From: JASEJA01 sp038872535
GTDB taxonomy: Archaea; Thermoproteota; Bathyarchaeia; Bathyarchaeales; Bathycorpusculaceae
Length of the DNA stretch: 10,234 nt
Assembly: GCA_038872535.1 (NCBI GenBank)
Contig: JAVZJY010000043.1
Span: 1 to 10,234, forward strand
Direction: 5' to 3'
Made by a program: the position numbers and the translations under genes. Below are positions 5,699 through 10,234 of this stretch, one piece after another; the first letter of the stretch is position 1, and every line of letters begins with the position of its first letter. Under the pieces are notes generated by a model, which saw only the letters and a program-made list of their open reading frames with translations, did no database searches and was not told the origin of the DNA.

Positions 5699-7381
5699 TT
5701 AGATTACTATCAATTCTTTATATTCTCCGTAAACCTTTCGCAATACATCTGTTATTTCGCCGAGGGTTGCGTAGGCTTTTACTGCTTCGATTATTGTTGG
5801 CATGAGGTTTTCTTCTTTTTCTGCTGCATAATGGAGTTTTTCGAGGATTTCCTTCACCTTCCTGTTGTCGCGTTCTCTTTTTAATTTTTGAAGTCTTGCG
5901 ACTTGTTCTTTTTCTACTTTTGGGTCTATCCTTAAAAGCTCTATTGGACATTTTTCCTCTTCTATGGCGAATTCGTTTACGCCAACTAAAATGCGTTTTT
6001 TCTCGTCTACTTCCCTCTGATACCTGTAGGCGCTGTCAGCAATTTCTTTCTGGAAGAATCCTTTTTCTATGGCGGCTACGGCTCCGCCCATGTCATCTAT
6101 TTTTTGAATATATTCCATGGCTTTTTCTTCCATCTCCCTTGTTAAGGCTTCAACGTAATAGGAACCTCCCAATGGGTCAACGGTGTTTGTTACTCCGCTT
6201 TCATAGGCTATAATCTGCTGCGTTCTTAATGCGACACGAACAGCCTCTTCCGTTGGCAAGCATAAGGCTTCATCAAAGGAGTTTGTATGCAAAGATTGGG
6301 TTCCGCCTAAAACAGCGGCTAAAGCTTGGATTGTTGTGCGTACAATATTGTTTAGTGGTTGTTGTGCTGTGAGGGTGCAGCCAGACGTTTGAACGTGCAT
6401 GCGCATCCACATGGACCTCGGATTTTTGGCGTGGAATCGCTCCTTCATTATCCTCGCCCATAAGCGTCTTGCTGCTCTAAACTTGGCTATTTCTTCAAAA
6501 AAGTCATTATGCGATGCGAAGAAGAAGCTTAGGCGATGGGCAAAATTGTCCACTTTCAATCCTCTTTCTAGGGTTGATTCCACGTAGGCTATTCCATCAT
6601 AAAGCGTAAAAGCCAATTCTTGGAGGGCTGTTGCGCCCGCCTCGCGGATGTGGTAGCCGCTTATGCTTACTGGGTTCCACTTTGGCAAGTGTCTGGCACA
6701 ATATTCTATGACATCCGTTGTAAGTTTCACAGAAGGTTTTGGTGGGAATATGCACAATTTTTGGGCGAAAAACTCCTTCAAATTATCGTTCTGTGTTGTT
6801 CCGCCAAGCTTTTCCCTTGGCACGCCTTGCTTGTCGCCCACAGCGATGTACATGGAAAGCAGTATTGGGGCTGGTCCATTTATTGTCATGGAAGTTGTAA
6901 CTTTGTCTAATGGTATGCCGTTGAAGAGAACTTCCATGTCTTGCAGTGAGGATATGGCTACTCCGCAGACGCCCACTTCGCCCCTTGCCATGGGGTGGTC
7001 AGAGTCGTAGCCCATAATGGTTGGATAATCAAAGGCTGTGCTTAAGCCAGTTTCGCCCTCGCTTAACAAGTACTTAAAGCGTTTATTCGTGTCTTCAGCC
7101 GTGCCATATCCAGCAAACATTCGCATAGTCCATAAACGCCCACGATACATTGTTGCATGTAAGCCTCTTGTAAAGGGGTACTCGCCTGGAAACCCCAAAT
7201 CTTGCATGTAATCTAAGCCTTGGATGTCTTCTGGCGTATAAACCCGCTTTATGAGTATGCCCGAGTGATTCTTAAATTCGCTTTTGCATTCTGGGCATTG
7301 CTTTATCCAGTTTGGCAGCGTCGTCTTTTCCCAGCGTTCCCGCTCCCGCTTTATCTCATCAACTTTTTCTTTTCCAAACAT
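5699..7381 (-). CDS. mcmA: Acyl-CoA mutase catalytic subunit (methylmalonyl-CoA mutase family, altered substrate pocket)
   Basis: Catalytic TIM-barrel subunit of an adenosylcobalamin-dependent mutase, which rearranges the carbon skeleton of a CoA ester by radical chemistry. The 560 residues match the family's separate large subunit. The Thr-Met-Tyr-Arg-Gly-Arg substrate-binding stretch is at 77-82, the AFDYPT block at 116-121, SGYH with catalytic His at 241-244, and Gln-Ser-Leu-His-Thr-Asn at 362-367. Aligned from memory to Propionibacterium MutB, the Tyr89 position is Phe89 and Arg207, which binds the methylmalonyl carboxylate, is Lys219. Phe is what isobutyryl-CoA mutase has; Lys matches neither that enzyme's Gln nor the usual Arg. 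The Asp of 2-hydroxyisobutyryl-CoA mutase is absent (Ala116). A CPEC pair (29-32) lies in the N-terminal arm. GGAGG stands 12 bases before the ATG. First gene of the mcmA-mcmB-meaB-cobA operon. Family certain, substrate open. Confidence 0.93.
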   Translation of the reverse strand: MFGKEKVDEIKRERERWEKTTLPNWIKQCPECKSEFKNHSGILIKRVYTPEDIQGLDYMQDLGFPGEYPFTRGLHATMYRGRLWTMRMFAGYGTAEDTNKRFKYLLSEGETGLSTAFDYPTIMGYDSDHPMARGEVGVCGVAISSLQDMEVLFNGIPLDKVTTSMTINGPAPILLSMYIAVGDKQGVPREKLGGTTQNDNLKEFFAQKLCIFPPKPSVKLTTDVIEYCARHLPKWNPVSISGYHIREAGATALQELAFTLYDGIAYVESTLERGLKVDNFAHRLSFFFASHNDFFEEIAKFRAARRLWARIMKERFHAKNPRSMWMRMHVQTSGCTLTAQQPLNNIVRTTIQALAAVLGGTQSLHTNSFDEALCLPTEEAVRVALRTQQIIAYESGVTNTVDPLGGSYYVEALTREMEEKAMEYIQKIDDMGGAVAAIEKGFFQKEIADSAYRYQREVDEKKRILVGVNEFAIEEEKCPIELLRIDPKVEKEQVARLQKLKRERDNRKVKEILEKLHYAAEKEENLMPTIIEAVKAYATLGEITDVLRKVYGEYKELIVI

Positions 7382-7393
7382 TGCTTCAATTTG

Positions 7394-7398
7394 CCTCC
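7394..7398 (-). promoter_or_regulatory. Shine-Dalgarno site of mcmA
   Basis: GGAGG on the minus strand, 12 bases before the ATG at 7381. The spacing is longer than the five bases seen elsewhere in the window, but no better in-frame start is nearby. Confidence 0.45.
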
Positions 7399-7501
7399 GC
7401 TATTAAAGCTGGATTAAATTAACATATTGTATCAAACCTAAAAAGATATTTTCTTATCGGTTCAAAACCATAAAGCTCTATGAAGCAAGGAGAACCTTTT
7501 C
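7399..7501 (-). promoter_or_regulatory. Probable promoter region of the mutase operon and 3' end of the upstream gene
   Basis: The 120-base gap between the KAS III-like gene and mcmA is AT-rich. TATA-like candidates on the minus strand lie at 7421-7431 (TACAATATGTT) and 7414-7422; the first would start transcription near 7400 and keep the GGAGG in the leader. A minus-strand T-run at about 7441-7445 could end the upstream transcript. The boxes are weak, so read-through from the upstream gene into mcmA is equally possible. Confidence 0.3.
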
Positions 7502-8587
7502 TTAAAATTCTAATAGGGAGGCTGTGGCCGAGAATCCCCATCCATAACCTAACATCAAAATGATGTCACCATTTGAAAATTTGTTATCTGAAATTATCCT
7601 TTCAAGGATGAAGGGTAAGCTTGCCCCGGCGAGGTTGCCATATTCCCTAAGCACGTCATGGGATTCCTTCAGCTTTTCACGCTCAATTCCATGGTGCTCT
7701 GCCATAGCGTTCAAAATTTTTTCGCTGCCTGTGTGAACTGCCAATTTTTTTGCGGCTTTAATTGTTTCTTTCAAATTTTTTCCAAACAGTTTCTTAAGAG
7801 CTAAACCAGTATATTTGACTCCAAGTTGGGGGATTTCCTTCCCTAAATATGAATGGAAACCAAACTTGAAGGGTTCATTTAATGCTGAAATTCTAGCGTA
7901 ACCCTCTAAATAATCCCTTTTGCTCAAGTTCGTGACTTCAACGTTTTTCTTGAAAGACAAGCCTTCAATGCCATTCGCTACAACTGCGGCGGCTAAGCCG
8001 TCTCCGAAAAGGAAATACTCCATAACTGCAATCCATTTCCGCAGTTCCATTTGCTGTTTGGCTTCATCTTTTATTTCGCGTATTTGGCTAATTTCCATAA
8101 CATCCTTTATGCCTCTTACCTGATTTTGGAACCAGTATGAGCTTACCCCAGAAACACATATTAACACATAATCTTTAGGATGGGCAGCAAGAAAATTTTC
8201 TGCAATTTCTAATGTTTTCGGAAAGGCTGTGCTGGCTATTCCTTGAACATTAACATGTTTAATGTAAGGGTTAAAACCTATACTGCGAACAAGAAGCTGG
8301 CTTAAACCTGGACTTAAGAAGGGATCTGCATCATAAGCAGCTATGAAAAATCCAATTTTTTTTATTGGTATGCCAACTTTTTGGATGGCTTTTTGGCAAG
8401 CCTCCGTGCAAAGGTCAACCAGTTCAGTTTCTGAATTGGCGTTTTTGATGAGATAGCGCTTTAGAACTCCCAAGTTAAGCACATTTTGTCTGACGCCTTC
8501 CGGGAGTTGGCATGGAAACGTTTCTAAAAGTTTTTCTGTTGAATACTCGTTTCTTGGTATGGCGGTGGCTAACTTTAGTATTTGCAT
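7502..8587 (-). CDS. Type III PKS/KAS III-like thiolase-fold protein with Ser at the nucleophile position
   Basis: Thiolase-superfamily condensing-enzyme homologue, closest in pattern to chalcone/stilbene synthases and FabH. The 361 residues match type III PKS length. Visible landmarks are Ser-Pro-Gly-Leu (92-95), the nucleophile-elbow region at 112-130, Phe-Gly-Asp-Gly at 194-197, Val-His-Thr-Gly with catalytic His285, Tyr-Gly-Asn-Leu with catalytic Asn318, and the C-terminal Gly-Tyr-Gly-Trp-Gly loop (347-351). The active-site Cys is missing: ungapped alignment to the Cys-Phe-Ala-Gly of chalcone synthase puts Ser119 there (sequence GIASTAF). DpsC of daunorubicin synthesis is a KAS III relative known to use Ser. 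The likely role is acyl transfer, priming or an unknown acyl-CoA reaction. It lies 120 bases upstream of mcmA on the same strand and is divergent from the thiolase homologue. A TATA box 27 bases before the ATG and the lack of a Shine-Dalgarno site suggest a leaderless message. Confidence 0.85.
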   Translation of the reverse strand: MQILKLATAIPRNEYSTEKLLETFPCQLPEGVRQNVLNLGVLKRYLIKNANSETELVDLCTEACQKAIQKVGIPIKKIGFFIAAYDADPFLSPGLSQLLVRSIGFNPYIKHVNVQGIASTAFPKTLEIAENFLAAHPKDYVLICVSGVSSYWFQNQVRGIKDVMEISQIREIKDEAKQQMELRKWIAVMEYFLFGDGLAAAVVANGIEGLSFKKNVEVTNLSKRDYLEGYARISALNEPFKFGFHSYLGKEIPQLGVKYTGLALKKLFGKNLKETIKAAKKLAVHTGSEKILNAMAEHHGIEREKLKESHDVLREYGNLAGASLPFILERIISDNKFSNGDIILMLGYGWGFSATASLLEF

Positions 8588-8610
8588 GCATTGAAATTGG
8601 CATGAGATGT

Positions 8611-8618
8611 TATAAAAA
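8611..8618 (-). promoter_or_regulatory. TATA box of the KAS III-like gene, predicted leaderless transcript
   Basis: TTTTTATA on the minus strand, preceded by a purine-rich BRE-like AAGAATC, is centred about 27 bases before the ATG at 8587. Archaeal transcription starts roughly 25 bases after the TATA centre, so the message should begin at or next to the start codon. No Shine-Dalgarno sequence is present. Confidence 0.5.
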
Positions 8619-8665
8619 GATTCTTGAGATGTTACATGGTTTTTGGCTTATTTTTCCACAAAAAT

Positions 8666-8672
8666 CTTATAG
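8666..8672 (+). promoter_or_regulatory. TATA-like box of the thiolase-homologue gene
   Basis: CTTATAG preceded by an A-rich stretch. Transcription would start near 8695, leaving a leader of about 20 bases that contains the Shine-Dalgarno site. It sits about 50 bases from the divergent TATA box of the KAS III-like gene, so the pair could share regulation. Confidence 0.4.
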
Positions 8673-8703
8673 TCACCTAACTGAATAGCTTCCCTTCACA
8701 AAC

Positions 8704-8710
8704 GAGGTGG
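8704..8710 (+). promoter_or_regulatory. Shine-Dalgarno site that decides the thiolase-homologue start
   Basis: GAGGTGG, five bases before the TTG at 8716. The in-frame GTG at 8707 lies inside this site, so it is probably part of the ribosome binding site and not the start codon. Confidence 0.6.
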
Positions 8711-8715
8711 AAAAC

Positions 8716-10011
8716 TTGCCGAAAAAAGTTGGAATAGTCGCAGGAAGCATATCAAGATTCGACAATCCAAGGCATACGCTGCAGGAAGAAATGTGCGCAG
8801 AAGCGGTTAAAATGATATTGGATGATGTTCCAGAACTTGAAATTGGAGACTTTATAAAGAAGGGGTATGCATGCTGCTACTCCTACTTCAGCGACATACT
8901 TGAGCAACAACAATGCATGCACTGGATAATCCACGATTACCTTGGCTTAAGCGCTGTGCCTGCCTTCCGTGTTGAATCTGGCGGAGCAACCCCAATAGAC
9001 GCAATAGTAAACGCAGCCCTATGGATTCGCTCAGGCATGTTCCCAGTTGTTCTTGTTGTTGGATGGGAAAAAATGAATGAACTCCCAATACAGAAAGTCA
9101 ACGAAGCAATAGCAATTGCAGGCGACACTGATTGGGACTTCGTTTCAGGTTTCACATATAACGCATTCTATGCCACGCTTGAAACTCGGCGCATGCACGT
9201 CTACGGAGAGACAGAAGAAGACTTGGCTGAAGTTGCCGTTCTCTGCCACAACAACTCTCTCGACAACCCATACGCACAGTGGCCGGCACAGCATGGCTTC
9301 AGCAAAATCACAGTGGAAGATGTCTACAAATCACGATTAATCTCTTGGCCATACAGGCTGCTTGAATGTGCAATGACAAGCGAGGGGGCTTCGGCTTTGC
9401 TTTTGGCGAATGAAGAGATGACGAAGAAATTGACAGACAATCCCGTCTGGATAACTGGTGTTGGCTTTGGAACAGACACTATGAGGCCTGGAGACCGTCC
9501 AGATAATCCAGCGTGGAAGGGATTGTATCCAGAAGACGAGAAAATATGGCCTAAAGATATTCCTCGCCCACTATCGCCTTACCCAGATTTAACAAACTTT
9601 GGCTCGCTTCGTGTGGCAGCACGAATGGCTTACAAAGATGCTGGAATCAAGAATCCGAGAAAAGAAATAAGCCTTGTTGAAATCTTTGACCCCTACGCTG
9701 GCGTGGTTTTGGCGGGGCTTGAGGATTTTGACTTTTGCAAGAGAGGAGAAGGAAAGAAACTATTGCGGGAAGGAGTAATCGGTCCAGATGGAGAGCTTCC
9801 ATGCCAACTCAGCGGCGCTTTAACAGCGCAAGGACATGCGGTTGGTTCAACATCAATAGCTCAAGTTGTTGATGTATATTGGCAATTAAGCAACCAAATT
9901 GGCAAAAAATGGGGTGCGCCAGGAAGACAATTAAGCAAACCAAAGAGGGGTTTCGTGCATGGACATGGAGGAACTGGTTGCCAAGCAGGCGCCGTGGTTT
10001 TGGAGGTGTAA
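8716..10011 (+). CDS. Thiolase-family (SCP-x-like) acyl-CoA protein lacking the nucleophilic Cys
   Basis: Thiolase-fold enzyme of the archaeal acetyl-CoA acetyltransferase/SCP-x branch, acting on acyl-CoA esters. In the 431-residue form starting at TTG 8716, the N-terminal nucleophile region reads Arg-Val-Glu-Ser-Gly-Gly-Ala-Thr (85-92). The active-site Cys of true thiolases aligns with Gly90. A Gly-Trp-Glu-Lys-Met motif (116-120) follows, as in SCP-x members. The usual His/Asn-x-Ala-Phe motif is Ile-Phe-Asp-Pro (323-326). Gln-Gly-His-Ala-Val-Gly keeps the catalytic His374, and the C-terminal loop is His-Gly-Gly-Thr-Gly-Cys (417-422). Cys-less relatives include the steroid aldolase Ltp2, which works with a DUF35 partner, so aldol or retro-aldol chemistry is one possibility; a Claisen thiolase is less likely. 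GTG 8707 would add three residues but lies in the Shine-Dalgarno site. The next gene follows after three bases, so the two are co-translated. Confidence 0.85.
   Translation: MPKKVGIVAGSISRFDNPRHTLQEEMCAEAVKMILDDVPELEIGDFIKKGYACCYSYFSDILEQQQCMHWIIHDYLGLSAVPAFRVESGGATPIDAIVNAALWIRSGMFPVVLVVGWEKMNELPIQKVNEAIAIAGDTDWDFVSGFTYNAFYATLETRRMHVYGETEEDLAEVAVLCHNNSLDNPYAQWPAQHGFSKITVEDVYKSRLISWPYRLLECAMTSEGASALLLANEEMTKKLTDNPVWITGVGFGTDTMRPGDRPDNPAWKGLYPEDEKIWPKDIPRPLSPYPDLTNFGSLRVAARMAYKDAGIKNPRKEISLVEIFDPYAGVVLAGLEDFDFCKRGEGKKLLREGVIGPDGELPCQLSGALTAQGHAVGSTSIAQVVDVYWQLSNQIGKKWGAPGRQLSKPKRGFVHGHGGTGCQAGAVVLEV
10002..10008 (+). promoter_or_regulatory. Strong Shine-Dalgarno site of the last gene, inside the thiolase-homologue 3' end
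   Basis: GGAGGTG ends six bases before the ATG at 10015 and overlaps the last codons of the thiolase homologue. It is the best ribosome binding site in the window and fixes the start of the partial gene. Confidence 0.7.
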
Positions 10012-10014
10012 ACT

Positions 10015-10234
10015 ATGAAGCAGCCTGGACCAGAAAAAGTTTTGAAGGAACAGAAAATTGACGAGAAATACTGGGAAAATTGGGAACGAGAAGGCGGATG
10101 GCGACCCGTAGGCTGGAAAATAATTGAGATGAACGACGGCCCAACGCTTAACGATTTAAAGCCTGAACAATTCATGATTGTGCATAGGCCACATGCAGAC
10201 TTCTACCATCACAGTTACGGCAAAGTTTCAAAGT
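10015..10234 (+). CDS. Partial protein, possible DUF35-type partner of the thiolase homologue
   Basis: An open frame from ATG 10015 runs to the right edge with no stop, giving 73 residues. The ATG is three bases after the thiolase-homologue stop and has a strong GGAGGTG site, so it is a real, co-translated gene. The visible part is hydrophilic and rich in Trp and His, with a His-Arg-Pro-His motif followed by Phe-Tyr-His-His-Ser-Tyr-Gly near 57-69. It has no zinc Cys pair yet. In archaea, SCP-x-like thiolase homologues are commonly followed by a DUF35 protein (zinc ribbon plus OB fold) that binds the acyl-CoA or bridges enzymes. The sequence so far would be an N-terminal extension before such a domain. 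That identity is inferred from position and overall pattern and cannot be confirmed here. Confidence 0.6.
   Translation, partial: MKQPGPEKVLKEQKIDEKYWENWEREGGWRPVGWKIIEMNDGPTLNDLKPEQFMIVHRPHADFYHHSYGKVSK

Noticed and set aside
5699..7381. Identity as 2-hydroxyisobutyryl-CoA mutase
   Set aside because: That enzyme has Ile and Asp at two pocket positions; here they are Phe89 and Ala116.
9861..10175. 104-residue minus-strand open frame crossing the thiolase-homologue end and the right-edge gene
   Set aside because: It is antisense to two well-supported co-translated genes, and its Pro/Cys/Ser-rich composition looks non-coding.
1..10234. CRISPR array, insertion sequence, tRNA or rRNA gene
   Set aside because: I saw no regularly spaced repeats, transposase, terminal inverted repeats, cloverleaf or rRNA-like sequence by eye on either strand; the gaps are all under 200 bases.

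Overview
The window looks like chromosomal DNA of an archaeon, most plausibly a Bathyarchaeia-type member of the Thermoproteota. The grounds are the archaeal split form of methylmalonyl-CoA mutase (separate catalytic and B12 subunits), BRE/TATA-like promoters, one apparently leaderless gene beside genes with GGTG-type Shine-Dalgarno sites, and an SMC5/6-like ATPase of archaeal type. The lineage is inferred from overall protein character, not proven. I see no rRNA, tRNA, CRISPR array, insertion sequence or frameshift. Genes are tightly packed, and every gap is under 200 bases.

Layout. (1) 1-2250, minus strand: a hingeless SMC5-like ATPase. Its stop overlaps the start of an unrecognised gene that runs off the left edge. 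(2) 2430-3771, plus strand: a conserved-looking hypothetical protein, then a small P-loop kinase of the AAA_33/zeta-toxin type. (3) 3777-7381, minus strand: an adenosylcobalamin mutase operon reading mcmA, mcmB (B12 subunit), MeaB GTPase chaperone, then a CobA/BtuR-type corrinoid adenosyltransferase. The first three make and protect an acyl-CoA mutase; the fourth makes its cofactor. (4) 7502-8587, minus strand: a type III PKS/KAS III-like thiolase-fold protein, directly upstream of mcmA in the same direction. (5) 8716-10011, plus strand and divergent from (4): an SCP-x-like thiolase homologue, followed after 3 bases by a gene cut by the right edge that may encode its DUF35-type partner.

The most interesting signals are active-site departures in otherwise intact genes. 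The mutase has Phe where methylmalonyl-CoA mutase has its substrate-contacting Tyr, and Lys where it has the carboxylate-binding Arg. The KAS III-like protein keeps the catalytic His and Asn but has Ser at the nucleophile-Cys position. The thiolase homologue has Gly at that position. Together they suggest a branched-acyl-CoA metabolism whose chemistry is not given by standard family names. The SMC5-like ATPase with its coupled neighbour is a second candidate for an under-described system.
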